From assembly GCF_005924265.1 (NCBI RefSeq), contig NZ_VCLB01000015.1, positions 1-39,865 on the forward strand: 39,865 bases of DNA, written 5' to 3'. The notes under the pieces are model-generated. The model was not told where the DNA came from. It was given only the letters and a program-made list of their open reading frames with translations, and ran no database searches. Made by a program: the position numbers and the translations under genes. Every line of letters starts with the position of its first letter. Positions within the stretch are counted from its first letter, which is position 1. This document shows, piece by piece, positions 17,660 to 26,790 of this stretch. The DNA is from Martelella lutilitoris. GTDB lineage: Bacteria; Pseudomonadota; Alphaproteobacteria; Rhizobiales; Rhizobiaceae.

Positions 17660-19642
17660 ATGACTTCTCTTGAAAAACATAACCGGATGGCCAACGCGAT
17701 CCGTTTCCTCTCCATGGACGCCGTGCAGAAGGCCAATTCGGGACATCCCGGTCTGCCGATGGGCGCGGCCGATGTCGCGACGGTGCTGTTCACCAAGTTC
17801 ATGCGGTTCGATCCCAAGAACCCGAACTGGCCGAACCGCGACCGCTTCGTGCTGTCCGCGGGCCATGGCTCCATGCTGCTCTATTCGCTGCTCTATCTCC
17901 TCGGCTACGAGGACATGACGCTCGAAGACCTGAAGAATTTCCGCCAGCTCGGCTCCAAGACCGCCGGCCACCCGGAATATGGCCATGCCTCAGGCATCGA
18001 AACGACCACCGGTCCGCTCGGCCAGGGCATTGCCAATGCCGTCGGCATGGCGATTGCGGAACGCAAGCTTGCCGATGAATTCGGCGAAGGTCTGATGGAT
18101 CACTACACCTATGCGCTGTGTGGTGACGGTTGCCTGATGGAAGGCATCAGCCAGGAAGCGATCACGCTTGCCGGCCACCTGAAGCTTTCCAAGCTGATCC
18201 TCTTCTGGGACAACAACTCGATCACCATCGACGGCGCCGTTTCGCTTGCCGATTCGACCGACCAGCACGCCCGCTTCCGCGCGGCCAACTGGCACACGAT
18301 CGACATTGACGGCCACAACCCGGACGAGGTTGCCGCGGCCATCGAGGAAGCGCAGAAGTCCGACAAGCCGACCATGATCGCCTGCAAGACGACCATCGGT
18401 TACGGCGCGCCGAAAAAGGCCGGCACTAACAAGGCCCACGGTTCCCCGCTCGGCGACGAGGAGATTGCCGAAACCCGCAAGGCCCTCGGCTGGGAATACG
18501 CCCCCTTCGAACTGCCGGAGGACATTCTCGACGCATGGCGCGTCGCCGGCCTGCGCTCGACCAAGTCGCGCGTGGAATGGGAAGAGCGGCTTGAGGGCAC
18601 CAAGGCCGAGATCAAGGCCGAGTTCAACCGCCGCTTCTCCGGCGCGCTGCCCGGCTCCTTCGACCGCACGGTGCAGAAATACAAGCAGAAGCTTGCCGAC
18701 GAGAAGCCGACGCTTGCCTCGCGCAAGTCCTCGCAAAACGCGCTGGAAGTCATCAACGGCGCCATTCCGGAAACGATCGGCGGCTCCGCCGACCTGACCG
18801 GCTCGAACAACACCAACACCAGCCAGACGCCGTCGATCACGCCCGACGACTTCTCCGGCCGCTTCATCCACTGGGGCATCCGCGAACATGCCATGGCGGC
18901 AGCCATGAACGGCATCGCGCTCCATGGCGGGCTGATCCCCTATTCCGGCGGCTTCCTGATCTTCTCGGATTATTGCCGCACCTCTGTGCGTCTGGCAGCG
19001 CTGATGGGCATCCGCGTCATTCATGTCTGGACGCATGACTCGATCGGCGTCGGCGAAGACGGCCCGACCCATGAGCCGGTCGAGCAGATGGCATCGCTGC
19101 GGGCGATCCCGAACCTCCTGATGTTCCGCCCGGCGGACGCCATGGAAACGGCGGAATGCTGGCAGCTCGCGCTGGAAAGCCAGCACGCGCCGTCCGGCAT
19201 TGCGCTCACCCGCCAGAACCTGCCGGCCGTTCGCCTCGACTATTCGGAGAAGAACCTCTGCGCCACGGGCGCCTATGATCTGATCCCGGCCAATGAGGCC
19301 GAAGTGACGATCTTCGCCTCCGGCTCGGAAGTCGGCCTCGCCGTCGAAGCCCAGAAGGTTCTCGACGGCAAGGGCATTGCCACCCGCGTCGTTTCCGTGC
19401 CCTGCATGGAATTGTTCTTCGAACAGCCGGAAGACTACCAGAAGGCCATCATCGGCAATTCGCCGATCAAGGTCGGCGTCGAAGCCGCGATCCGCATGGG
19501 CTGGGACGCCTTCATCGGCACCGACGGCATCTTCATCGGCATGGACGGCTACGGCGCCTCCGGCAAGGGCTCCGACCTCTTCAAGCACTTCGGCATCACC
19601 GCCGAGGCGATTGTCGAGGCGGTCGAAAAGAAGCGCGCATAA
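17660..19642 (+). CDS. tkt: Transketolase
   Basis: Transketolase (EC 2.2.1.1) moves two-carbon units between sugar phosphates in the pentose phosphate pathway using thiamine diphosphate. At 660 aa it is full length. It begins [35 protein letters not shown]. Next come [36 protein letters not shown], and the ThDP/Mg2+ motif GDGCLMEG...WDNN. The pyrimidine-binding domain has catalytic Glu in [13 protein letters not shown]. The C-terminal domain includes [16 protein letters not shown]. The frame is open upstream to 17492, but the conserved N-terminus fixes the start at 17660. It is followed on the same strand by gap, the common rhizobial tkt-gap pairing. Confidence 0.97.
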   Translation: MTSLEKHNRMANAIRFLSMDAVQKANSGHPGLPMGAADVATVLFTKFMRFDPKNPNWPNRDRFVLSAGHGSMLLYSLLYLLGYEDMTLEDLKNFRQLGSKTAGHPEYGHASGIETTTGPLGQGIANAVGMAIAERKLADEFGEGLMDHYTYALCGDGCLMEGISQEAITLAGHLKLSKLILFWDNNSITIDGAVSLADSTDQHARFRAANWHTIDIDGHNPDEVAAAIEEAQKSDKPTMIACKTTIGYGAPKKAGTNKAHGSPLGDEEIAETRKALGWEYAPFELPEDILDAWRVAGLRSTKSRVEWEERLEGTKAEIKAEFNRRFSGALPGSFDRTVQKYKQKLADEKPTLASRKSSQNALEVINGAIPETIGGSADLTGSNNTNTSQTPSITPDDFSGRFIHWGIREHAMAAAMNGIALHGGLIPYSGGFLIFSDYCRTSVRLAALMGIRVIHVWTHDSIGVGEDGPTHEPVEQMASLRAIPNLLMFRPADAMETAECWQLALESQHAPSGIALTRQNLPAVRLDYSEKNLCATGAYDLIPANEAEVTIFASGSEVGLAVEAQKVLDGKGIATRVVSVPCMELFFEQPEDYQKAIIGNSPIKVGVEAAIRMGWDAFIGTDGIFIGMDGYGASGKGSDLFKHFGITAEAIVEAVEKKRA

Positions 19643-19664
19643 GCGACTTCAAAGGATTGAATTG

Positions 19665-19695
19665 CACAGCCCGGTCCAAACCGGGCTGTGTCTTG
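19665..19695 (+). terminator. Terminator or attenuator hairpin between tkt and gap
   Basis: A perfect 11-bp stem (19665-19675 with 19680-19690) with a CCAA loop lies 22 nt after the tkt stop. It is followed by TCTTG rather than a clean T-run. Termination would probably be partial, leaving gap with its own promoter in the 200 bp that follow. Confidence 0.6.
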
Positions 19696-19877
19696 CCGAA
19701 AATGACGTCACCCTGCCGGTTTAAGGCTGATTTTCCGGCAAATAACGCTTATATCGGGGCAGCCGGCTTGCCGGCGCGCGATGGCCGTTTTCGTTCCGGC
19801 GGTCTCATGAGAGAACGCCCGCCCCTCGGGGCGCCATCCGGCGGCTTTGAGCTTTGTAAAATATATCTACTCGCGAA

Positions 19878-19890
19878 TAGGGAGTCCCTA
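19878..19890 (+). promoter_or_regulatory. Inverted repeat covering the gap ribosome site
   Basis: TAGGGAGTCCCTA immediately precedes the gap start. Its GGGAG is the Shine-Dalgarno site, 8 nt from the ATG. A 5-bp stem with a 3-nt loop could transiently hide it. The structure is small, so any effect may be modest. Confidence 0.4.
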
Positions 19891-19892
19891 CC

Positions 19893-20894
19893 ATGACAGT
19901 TAAAGTTGCCATCAACGGCTTCGGCCGCATCGGCCGCAACGTTCTGCGCGCCATCGTCGAATCGGGCCGCAAGGACATCGAAGTCGTCGCCATCAACGAC
20001 CTGGGCCCGGTTGAAACCAACGCCCACCTGCTGAAATACGATTCGGTTCACGGCCGCTTCCCGCATGATGTTACCGTCGACGGCGACACGATCGACGCCG
20101 GCCTCGGCCCGATGCGCGTCACCGCGATCCGCGACCCGAAGGAACTGCCCTGGAGCGACGTCGACATCGCGCTGGAATGCACCGGCATCTTCACCGCCAA
20201 GGAAAAGGCCGAGATGCTGCTGGCATCCGGCGCCAAGCGCGTCCTGGTTTCCGCACCCTCCAAGGGCGCCGACAAGACCATCGTCTACGGCGTGAACCAC
20301 GACACGCTGACCAAGGACGACATGATCGTTTCCAACGGTTCGTGCACCACCAACTGCCTGGCGCCGGTCGCCTATGTGCTCAACAAGGCCTTCGGCATCG
20401 AGCGCGGTTACATGACCACGATCCACTCCTATACGGGTGACCAGCCGACGCTGGACACCATGCACAAGGACCTCTACCGCGCCCGCGCGGCAGCGCTCTC
20501 CATGATCCCGACCTCCACCGGCGCCGCCAAGGCCGTCGGCCTCGTCCTTCCGGAACTCGCCGGCAAGCTCGACGGTTCGGCCATCCGCGTGCCGACCCCG
20601 AACGTCTCGGTCGTCGACCTGAAGTTCGTGCCGGCCAAGGATGTTACCGCCGAAGAGGTCAATGCCGCGATCAAGGCTGCCGCCGAAGGCGAACTGAAGG
20701 GCATCCTGGAATATAACGACGAGCCGCTCGTCTCGCGCGACTTCAACCACGACCCGGCCTCCTCGATTTTCGCTGCCCAGCAGACCAAGGTTCTGGAAGG
20801 CAAGCTCGTCCGGGTCCTGTCCTGGTACGACAATGAATGGGGCTTCTCCAACCGCATGGCCGACAACGCCGTCGTCATGGGCAAGCTTCTCTAA
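19893..20894 (+). CDS. gap: Glyceraldehyde-3-phosphate dehydrogenase, type I
   Basis: GAPDH (EC 1.2.1.12) makes 1,3-bisphosphoglycerate from glyceraldehyde 3-phosphate. The 333-aa protein begins with the Rossmann motif [12 protein letters not shown]. Asp36 in AINDLG favours NAD over NADP. The active site is SCTTNC with nucleophile Cys151 and base His178 in [10 protein letters not shown]. The C-terminus has the typical [12 protein letters not shown]. In many Rhizobiales pgk follows directly; here gap ends at a strong terminator and the next gene is convergent rpmE. This is a single-gene or tkt-coupled unit. Confidence 0.97.
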   Translation: MTVKVAINGFGRIGRNVLRAIVESGRKDIEVVAINDLGPVETNAHLLKYDSVHGRFPHDVTVDGDTIDAGLGPMRVTAIRDPKELPWSDVDIALECTGIFTAKEKAEMLLASGAKRVLVSAPSKGADKTIVYGVNHDTLTKDDMIVSNGSCTTNCLAPVAYVLNKAFGIERGYMTTIHSYTGDQPTLDTMHKDLYRARAAALSMIPTSTGAAKAVGLVLPELAGKLDGSAIRVPTPNVSVVDLKFVPAKDVTAEEVNAAIKAAAEGELKGILEYNDEPLVSRDFNHDPASSIFAAQQTKVLEGKLVRVLSWYDNEWGFSNRMADNAVVMGKLL

Positions 20895-20958
20895 GCCTGC
20901 AAGGCTTCTCGCACCGTCTTCCGCTGCATGGCAGCGGGCGCGGCACAGACATCAAAAA

Positions 20959-20990
20959 GGCCCGCCGATCCGTTCGGCGGGCCTTTTTTT
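20959..20990 (+). terminator. Strong terminator after gap
   Basis: A perfect 10-bp GC stem (GGCCCGCCGA/TCGGCGGGCC) is followed by seven T residues. Five A residues precede it, so it could also work from the other strand. It lies 64 nt after the gap stop codon. Confidence 0.93.
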
Positions 20991-21034
20991 GGCAAAGTCC
21001 GTCAAAGACTGAAGGCACTTACCTACCCCTTCTT

Positions 21035-21150
21035 CGTCACCCCGGCCTTGAGCCGGGGTCCAGAGCCGCAAGACGCTTTCTTCCCAAGAGCTTGAACTCG
21101 AAAGTCCTTGATCCCTGGCCCTGGATACCGGCTCAGGGCCGGTATGACGG
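21035..21150. repeat. REP-like extragenic palindrome, copy 1
   Basis: The left arm CGTCACCCCGGCC... and the right arm ending GGCCGGTATGACG are inverted relatives about 60 bp apart. Each arm is itself a short palindrome (CCCCGGCC-TTGA-GCCGGGG; ACCGGC-TCAGG-GCCGGT). The element lies between the terminators of convergent gap and rpmE. A related element is at 36839-36956 and a scrambled one at 35290-35555. Confidence 0.8.
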
Positions 21151-21209
21151 AAGTGAGAGGTGAACGCCTTTCCTATCTCACACGACCCGAGCGAGCGCCT
21201 GCGTCCGCC

Positions 21210-21238
21210 AAAAAAAAACCCGGCCACAAGGACCGGGT
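21210..21238 (-). terminator. Terminator after rpmE
   Basis: On the minus strand ACCCGG pairs with CCGGGT, with further GGTCC/GGCC pairing inside, and nine T residues follow directly. It lies about 30 nt after the rpmE stop. Confidence 0.88.
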
Positions 21239-21266
21239 CTCGAAAATTCCGTGGTCTGATCGGAAA

Positions 21267-21488
21267 TCAGATGCCGAGGCCGCCGAAGCGCTTGTTGAAC
21301 TTGGAGACGCGACCGCCGCGGTCGAGCAGCTGCTGCGAACCGCCGGTCCATGCCGGGTGCGAGGTCGGGTCGATGTCGAGGTTCAGCACATCGCCTTCCT
21401 TGCCCCAGGTGGAGCGGGTCTCGTATTCCGTGCCGTCCGTCATGACGACCTTGATCATGTGATAGTCGGGATGAATATCAGCCTTCAT
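21267..21488 (-). CDS. rpmE: 50S ribosomal protein L31
   Basis: L31 sits at the bridge between ribosomal subunits. The 73-aa protein runs [19 protein letters not shown], then [25 protein letters not shown], ending [11 protein letters not shown], which matches alphaproteobacterial L31. The zinc-binding cysteines of the C+ form are absent: there is no Cys at all. The start is fixed by the conserved N-terminus and an AGGAACGAGAG ribosome site; the frame is open far upstream but that region is the RNA leader. It has its own promoter, structured leader and terminator. Confidence 0.96.
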   Translation of the reverse strand: MKADIHPDYHMIKVVMTDGTEYETRSTWGKEGDVLNLDIDPTSHPAWTGGSQQLLDRGGRVSKFNKRFGGLGI

Positions 21489-21606
21489 AACTCTCGTTCC
21501 TGCAAGTTCGTTACCAGGCCGGCTGCCATTGCGCCCGCCGGGCCTATTGAATAAACAAAGCCGTGCGACCTTAAAAAAGCCCACGGCTGTCGATGAGGTT
21601 GCGGTC
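21489..21606 (-). promoter_or_regulatory. Structured 5' leader of rpmE (candidate ribosomal-protein leader)
   Basis: The leader predicted from the promoter at 21607-21635 is about 110 nt. It contains two hairpins. The first (21559-21588) pairs AGCCGTG with CACGGCT and is followed by TTGTTTAT. The second (21516-21545) pairs AGGCC with GGCCT plus an inner GGC/GCC, ending about 15 nt before the ribosome site. L31 leaders that bind the protein are described in several other phyla. I know of none for Alphaproteobacteria, so autoregulation here is a hypothesis. Confidence 0.45.
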
Positions 21607-21635
21607 GCTATACAGGAACGTGGGCCGAATAACAA
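21607..21635 (-). promoter_or_regulatory. Probable rpmE promoter
   Basis: TTGTTA (21630-21635) and TATAGC (21607-21612) on the minus strand are spaced by exactly 17 bases, a good sigma70-type match in a GC-rich genome. The start point would be near 21600. Confidence 0.6.
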
Positions 21636-21684
21636 GAGCCGCCTGACGCAATATCGGGCGGGCGCAAGAGTGAAGGAAATTCCC

Positions 21685-23472
21685 GTGAGCATTAATGCCA
21701 AGACGAGCGGCGGCAGAGCCAAAGAGCTTCGGCCGCTGGCAGCGATCCTGCCCTATATTGCCGCCTATCGCGGCCTCGTTGCCGGCGCGCTGGTGTTCCT
21801 CCTCACGGCATCCTTGGTCACCCTCGCCCTGCCGATCGCCGTGCGCCGAGTGATCGACCATGGCTTTTCGGCCGATGACGCCCAGCTCATCAACAATTAT
21901 TTCCTGGTGCTCGGACTGATGGCGCTGGCGCTCGGCGTGTCCAGCGCGCTGCGCTATTTCTTCGTGATGATCCTCGGTGAACGCGTCGTCACCGATCTGA
22001 GGCGCGATGTCTTCGCTCATGTCATCCGGCTGTCGCCCGCCTTCTTCGACATCAACCAGTCCGGCGAGATCGTATCCCGGCTGACGGCCGACACGGTACA
22101 GATCAAGTCGGCCTTCGGCGCGAGCGCCTCGATCGCGTTGCGCAACCTGATCATGGGGATCGGCGCACTGGCGATGATGATCTATACCTCACCACGCCTC
22201 TCCGTGCTGGTGATCGTGGCGATCCCGCTGGTGGTCCTGCCGCTGATTGCCGCAGGCCGCAATGTCCGCACGCGCTCGCGCGCCGCCCAGGACCAGCTTG
22301 CCGACGCCACCGCCTTTGCCGGCGAGGCGATCGGCGCAACCCGCACGCTGCAGGCCTTTACCGCGGAAAGCATGGCCGCCGAACGTTATGGCCGCGGCGT
22401 GGAGAATGCCTTCTCCGCCGTGCGCGCGGCGCTGCAGGCGCGTGCCGGACTGACGGCGGTGGCGATCTCCATGGTGTTCTGCTCGATCACGGCGATCCTC
22501 TGGTTCGGCGCGCAATCCGTGCTGTCCGGCGCAATGAGCGGCGGCACGCTTGGCCAGTTTCTCCTCTATTCGGTGCTCGCCGCTGGCGCTCTCGGGCAAC
22601 TTTCGGAAGTCTGGGGCGAGCTGTCGCTGGCCGCCGGCGCCGCCGAGCGCCTGAGCGAGCTTCTCATCGAACCCTCCGCCATCAAGGCGCCGACCAATCC
22701 CGTCGTCTTGCCCCTGCCCTCGCGCGGGGCGCTTGACGTGGACGATGTCTCCTTCCGCTATCCGACCGGCGGCGCCAAGGCCGGCGCGCTCAACGGCCTG
22801 TCGCTTTCCGTGAAGGCCGGCGAGACAGTCGCCGTCGTCGGCCCTTCAGGCGCGGGCAAGAGCACGTTGTTTTCGCTTCTGCTGCGCTTCTACGACCCCG
22901 ATGAGGGCGAAATCCGGCTGGACGGCGTCGACCTGCGCAAGGCCGATCCCGACGCCGTGCGCGCCCGCTTCGCCCTCGTACCGCAGGATGTCGCGATCTT
23001 CGCGGCCAGCATCCACGACAATATCGCGCTCGGCACACCGAACGCGACCCGCGACGAGGTCCGTGCCGCCGCCATTGCCGCCCAGGCCGACGGCTTCATC
23101 GAAAGGCTTGAGGATGGCTACGACACCATGGCGGGCGAACGCGGCATCACTCTTTCCGGCGGCCAGCGCCAGCGCATCGCCATTGCCCGCGCCGTGCTGC
23201 GCGACGCGCCGGTTCTGCTGCTGGACGAGGCGACCTCCGCGCTTGACGCGGAAAGCGAGACGCTGGTGCAGCAGGCGCTTGGCGGGCTGATGCAGGGCCG
23301 CACCACACTGGTGATCGCCCACCGCCTGGCGACGGTGCTTTCCGCCGACCGCATCCTGGTGATGGATGAGGGCCATATCGTCGAGGAGGGCACGCATGAG
23401 GCGCTCGTTGCCGAAAACGGGCTCTATGCCCGTCTGGCGCGGCTGCAGTTTTCCACCGAGGAAAGCGCCTGA
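21685..23472 (+). CDS. ABC exporter, fused membrane and ATPase domains (MsbA-like)
   Basis: This 595-aa half-transporter has six membrane helices (about residues 20-310) followed by an ATPase domain. ATPase motifs are Walker [12 protein letters not shown]-loop LVPQDVAIF, signature [13 protein letters not shown], Walker [13 protein letters not shown] and switch His in VIAHRLATV. The layout is that of homodimeric type IV exporters such as MsbA, which move lipids, drugs or peptides; the substrate is unknown. The GTG at 21685 is chosen because AAGGAAA lies 6 nt upstream and the N-terminus then starts just before the first helix. The frame is open to 21529, but that stretch overlaps the divergent rpmE leader and promoter. 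Convergent with the EamA gene, 4 bp apart. Confidence 0.93.
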   Translation: MSINAKTSGGRAKELRPLAAILPYIAAYRGLVAGALVFLLTASLVTLALPIAVRRVIDHGFSADDAQLINNYFLVLGLMALALGVSSALRYFFVMILGERVVTDLRRDVFAHVIRLSPAFFDINQSGEIVSRLTADTVQIKSAFGASASIALRNLIMGIGALAMMIYTSPRLSVLVIVAIPLVVLPLIAAGRNVRTRSRAAQDQLADATAFAGEAIGATRTLQAFTAESMAAERYGRGVENAFSAVRAALQARAGLTAVAISMVFCSITAILWFGAQSVLSGAMSGGTLGQFLLYSVLAAGALGQLSEVWGELSLAAGAAERLSELLIEPSAIKAPTNPVVLPLPSRGALDVDDVSFRYPTGGAKAGALNGLSLSVKAGETVAVVGPSGAGKSTLFSLLLRFYDPDEGEIRLDGVDLRKADPDAVRARFALVPQDVAIFAASIHDNIALGTPNATRDEVRAAAIAAQADGFIERLEDGYDTMAGERGITLSGGQRQRIAIARAVLRDAPVLLLDEATSALDAESETLVQQALGGLMQGRTTLVIAHRLATVLSADRILVMDEGHIVEEGTHEALVAENGLYARLARLQFSTEESA

Positions 23473-23476
23473 CCCA

Positions 23477-24364
23477 TCAAGGCTTGGGCTTGCGCCCCGT
23501 CGGCATGAAGGTGGCGGCGAAGATCAGCGCGATGCCGGCCCAGACGATCGGCTGCGGCCATTCGCCGAAGACCACCAGCCCCATCATCACCGCCAGCGGC
23601 AGCGCCATGTGCAGGGCGGGCGTCAGCACCACCGCATCGGCCATGGAGAAGGCCCTCAGCATGCAGTAGTTGCTGGTATTGACCAGTAGCGCCGACAAGA
23701 GCAGCAGGCCCAGATCGCCAAGTCCGATCGGCGACCAGAAGAACATCGCCGGGATGGCCGCGATCGCCGCCATCAAGGCATACATCCAGAAAAGCGCCGG
23801 CAGGAAGGCCTCGTTCATCGCCAGCATTTTGAGGACGATGTTCTTCGCCGCGAGCGCGATCGCCGCCGCAATCGCCACAAGGCCGGCAAGCTGAAAGGCC
23901 TCGCTGCCCGGACGCAGGATCAGGAAGGCACCGGCAAGGCCGAGCGCCACGGCAAGCCAGCGACGCCAGTCCGCCTTTTCCTTCAAAAGCACGATCGCCA
24001 GCGGAATGACGAAGAAGGTTTCGAGCTGAAACAACGATGAGGCCACGGTGAAGGGCAGCAGCGACAGCGAGGTGAAGATCAGGAAGCTGACCAGAACGCC
24101 GAGCGCCGAGCGGATCAGCAGCAGGCGCGGCGACTTGATGGTAAAGCCCGCCCTGCCCTTGGAAGCCGCGATCGGCAGCACCATCGCCGCCGCCAGGCCC
24201 GACTGCACGAACACCAGCATGACCGGCTCATGGCGGGACGTGAGCATCTTGGTCAGCGTATCGACAAAAGTGAAGGCGGCAACGCCGCCGATCATCAGAA
24301 AGATCGCGACAAGGCGGCTATCGGGCCGCCAGCGCGCAGCCCGTGCGGGCAGGACGAAGGTCAT
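23477..24364 (-). CDS. EamA/DMT-family transporter
   Basis: This 295-aa integral membrane protein has about ten hydrophobic helices in two EamA repeats of about 140 residues each, with TFVDTLTKMLTSRHEP in the first loop and the FGEWPQPIVWAGIALIFAATF helix near the end. Drug/metabolite-superfamily permeases export amino acids, nucleotides or other small solutes. The substrate cannot be read from sequence. A strong CAGGAGTGAG ribosome site precedes the ATG. The next gene on this strand, the OmpA-like one, lies upstream and is separated by a terminator. Confidence 0.9.
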   Translation of the reverse strand: MTFVLPARAARWRPDSRLVAIFLMIGGVAAFTFVDTLTKMLTSRHEPVMLVFVQSGLAAAMVLPIAASKGRAGFTIKSPRLLLIRSALGVLVSFLIFTSLSLLPFTVASSLFQLETFFVIPLAIVLLKEKADWRRWLAVALGLAGAFLILRPGSEAFQLAGLVAIAAAIALAAKNIVLKMLAMNEAFLPALFWMYALMAAIAAIPAMFFWSPIGLGDLGLLLLSALLVNTSNYCMLRAFSMADAVVLTPALHMALPLAVMMGLVVFGEWPQPIVWAGIALIFAATFMPTGRKPKP

Positions 24365-24448
24365 TTCTCACTCCTGAACAAGCATCTGTTCGTCTTGGGA
24401 TGCTTCCTGGAGGAACCCTCGTCCGCTTGTCAGGAAGAACAGCGCTTT

Positions 24449-24488
24449 AAAAAAGCGCGGCGGTTGGGCGCTGTTGCGCCATGCCGCC
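24449..24488 (-). terminator. Terminator after the MotA/OmpA-like pair
   Basis: The minus strand forms a stacked stem: GGCGG/CCGCC outside, symmetric 3-nt internal loops, and GGCGC/GCGCC with an AACA loop inside. GCGC and six T residues follow. A second perfect 10-bp stem (24534-24556) lies just before it, right after the OmpA-like stop, without a T-run. Confidence 0.75.
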
Positions 24489-24561
24489 CTTGCGGAGCGC
24501 ACAGGATAGGAAAGAGCGCGCCGGAAGGCAAGCCCGCCGCGCCAATGGCGCGGCGGCTGAC

Positions 24562-25593
24562 TCAGCGCTCGGTCAGCTTGAACTCGATGCGGCGGTTCTG
24601 GGCGCGCGCTTCCGGCGTTTCGCCCGGCGCGATCGGCTGATATTCGGCAAAGCCCGCCGCCACGAGGCGCGTCGCCGGCACGCCCTGCGAGATCAGGTAG
24701 CGAACCACCGAATTCGCGCGCGCGGTGGAAAGCTCCCAGTTATCGGCAAACTGGCCGCCGGGCCGGATCGGCACGTCATCCGTATGACCATCGACGCGCA
24801 GCACCCAGTTGATGTCTTCCGGAATCTCCGGCGCGATCTCCAGCAACGCCGTTGCAAGCTTGGAAAGCTCGGCCCGGCCATCGTCATTCAGTTCGTCGGA
24901 ACCGGAAGGAAACAGCACCTCCGACTGAAAGACGAAGCGGTCGCCGACGACGCGGATATTCTCGCGGTCGGAGAGGATCTGCCGCAGCCTGCCGAAGAAA
25001 TCCGAGCGATAGCGGTTGAGCTCCTGCACCTTTTGCGCAAGCGCCGTATTCAGGCGGCGGCCGAGATCGGCAATGCGCGCCTGCGAGGCCTCGTCCTTGG
25101 CTTCGGAAATTTCCAGCGCCTCCTCGACGGCGGCAAGCTGGGCGCGAAGCGCGGAAATCTGCTGGTTGAGAAGCGCGAGCTGGCTTTGCGCCTTCGCCGT
25201 CAGCTGCCGCTCGGCCTCAAGGTCCTCGGAAAGCGAGGAAATGCGCGCGTCGGCGGCATCGCTGACGCCGGCGCCCTCATCCAGAAGCGACTGAAGGCGC
25301 GAGCGTTCGGCCTGAGCCGAGGCGAGCGATGCCTGCAGCGAGGCGATCGTATCGCTGGCATCCTGGTTGTTGCTTTTCTCCAGCGCCAGAAGCTGCGTCA
25401 GTTCGGCGATCTGGCTGTTCAACCGGTTCAGCACCTCGTCCTTGCCGGAGATCTCGCGGGTCAGGATAAACTGGCCGATGACGAAGACCGTGAGCAGGAA
25501 CATGATCGCCAGAAGCAACGTCGACAGCGCATCGACGAAGCCAGGCCAGTAATCGACGCTGCGGTTGGATCGGCGGTTGCGGGCGAGCGCCAT
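24562..25593 (-). CDS. OmpA/MotB-like peptidoglycan-binding protein
   Basis: The 343-aa protein has a short cytoplasmic start, one transmembrane helix (about residues 19-45, LSTLLLAIMFLLTVFVIGQFI), then a long coiled coil (about 50-185). It ends in an OmpA-like peptidoglycan-binding domain: VLFPSGSDELNDDGRAEL, then LRVDGHTDDVPI, WELSTARANSVVRYL and the final QNRRIEFKL. The membrane helix contains Asp21 (GFVDALST), at the place of the proton-carrying Asp of MotB. With the MotA/TolQ-like gene 2 bp upstream it probably forms an ion-driven stator-like complex. The long coiled coil is unlike flagellar MotB, and no flagellar genes are near. Confidence 0.88.
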   Translation of the reverse strand: MALARNRRSNRSVDYWPGFVDALSTLLLAIMFLLTVFVIGQFILTREISGKDEVLNRLNSQIAELTQLLALEKSNNQDASDTIASLQASLASAQAERSRLQSLLDEGAGVSDAADARISSLSEDLEAERQLTAKAQSQLALLNQQISALRAQLAAVEEALEISEAKDEASQARIADLGRRLNTALAQKVQELNRYRSDFFGRLRQILSDRENIRVVGDRFVFQSEVLFPSGSDELNDDGRAELSKLATALLEIAPEIPEDINWVLRVDGHTDDVPIRPGGQFADNWELSTARANSVVRYLISQGVPATRLVAAGFAEYQPIAPGETPEARAQNRRIEFKLTER

Positions 25594-25595
25594 GG

Positions 25596-26624
25596 CTACC
25601 GGTCTCCAAGCTTGTCGGTGAGCCGCTGCAGCGTGCGCCGCATCTCCTGGGATTCCTCGTGCTGCGCCTCGATCCAGTCACGCAGCATCTGCTGTTCGTT
25701 GCGCATGTTCTTGACAACGCCCTGGATGCCTTCGGCCAACTGGGCCATGGCGGGGACGGAGCTGGCGCCCGCGCCATTCGCCTCGGCAATGCGGCGCAAT
25801 TCTTCAGCAAGAACTTCGAACTGCTCGGACGAGCCACTGGCGGCGCCCTCGAGCACCGGCGCCAGATCCGAAGTGACGTCGGTCATGGTCGACAGCCAGT
25901 TCTCCAGTTCCATATAGAAACGGTTCTGGGCGCGGCCTGCCTGCAGGTCAAGGAAACCGAGCACCAGCGAACCGGAGAGACCGAGCAGCGAGGAGGAAAA
26001 GGCCGTGCCCATGCCCGAAAGCGGGCCGGAAAGACCGGATTTCAGAGCTTCGAGCACGTCCCCGGAATCGCCGGAGTTCGGATCGAGGCTCTGGATGATG
26101 TCGCCAATGGAACCGATCGTCCCGAGCAGGCCCCAGAAGGTTCCAAGCAGGCCGAGGAAGACGAGAAGCCCGACCAGATAGCGCGAGGTATCGCGCTGCT
26201 CGTCCAGCCGGGTGGCGATGGAATCGAGGATGGAGCGCAGCGACGAGGTCGACAGCGCCATCGTCTGGCGGCTGCCGATGAGCGCGCGCATGGGCGCTAG
26301 CAATTTGGGATCGCGGCCGACTCGGTCAGCGCTTCCCGCAGCGCGGAAGGAATTGAGCCAGGTGACTTCACGGCGGAGCGCCAGCACCTGCGAGAACACC
26401 ATCAGAACGCCGATCAGCAGAACGCCAAGAATGAGGCCGTTCAGCCCCGGATTTGTCATGAAATAAGTGTGCGCCTGGCGATAGAGGATGGCAACGAGAA
26501 AACCGACCAGGATCAGGAAGATGACCATGGTCCAGACGAAGGTCATGGGGCTCGACATCTTCTGGGCGTAGCCGCGCGGGCGGGGCTGGCGCTGATCGTC
26601 CTGTTCGAGTTCGAAATCCGACAT
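25596..26624 (-). CDS. MotA/TolQ/ExbB-like proton-channel protein
   Basis: This 342-aa protein has two N-terminal membrane helices (about 28-90), a cytoplasmic segment, and two more helices within 150-235. The MotA/TolQ/ExbB core is LVGLLVFLGLLGTFWGLLGTIGSI, then GPLSGMGTAFSSSLLGLSGSLVLGFLDLQ. The C-terminus (about 245-342) is helical and cytoplasmic. Its stop lies 2 bp before the OmpA/MotB-like start, so the two are coupled. The start at MSDFELEQ has AGGACGAG just upstream; the frame opens at 26654. Such pairs are conserved in Rhizobiales chromosomes, and I know of no assigned role. It resembles ZorA in general fold, but no Zorya nuclease or helicase genes accompany it. Confidence 0.87.
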   Translation of the reverse strand: MSDFELEQDDQRQPRPRGYAQKMSSPMTFVWTMVIFLILVGFLVAILYRQAHTYFMTNPGLNGLILGVLLIGVLMVFSQVLALRREVTWLNSFRAAGSADRVGRDPKLLAPMRALIGSRQTMALSTSSLRSILDSIATRLDEQRDTSRYLVGLLVFLGLLGTFWGLLGTIGSIGDIIQSLDPNSGDSGDVLEALKSGLSGPLSGMGTAFSSSLLGLSGSLVLGFLDLQAGRAQNRFYMELENWLSTMTDVTSDLAPVLEGAASGSSEQFEVLAEELRRIAEANGAGASSVPAMAQLAEGIQGVVKNMRNEQQMLRDWIEAQHEESQEMRRTLQRLTDKLGDR

Positions 26625-26790
26625 CTCGTCCTGTCCTCCGCTCAAAGCTGACACCGGCCGAAATTTGCTGCACGGCCGAACGGGTCCGAAGCATGCCTTC
26701 GAACCGGTATCAAAGCTCTATTCGAAAATGCGGGCGATTTGAAGAGCGTTGCGCCGAAAACCGGGCTCGCTCCACCGGAAGCGGCGCGGC

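Noticed and set aside
19657-19896. A 79-residue open frame between tkt and gap whose stop overlaps the gap start (ATGA)
   Set aside because: It runs through the tkt terminator hairpin and the gap promoter region, has no ribosome site at its start and resembles no family; the overlap is probably chance.
24562-26624. A Zorya-type defence system, because of the ZorA/ZorB-like membrane pair
   Set aside because: No ZorC, ZorD or ZorE gene is nearby. The neighbours are IMPase and transporter genes, and the pair looks like a conserved chromosomal unit of Rhizobiales.
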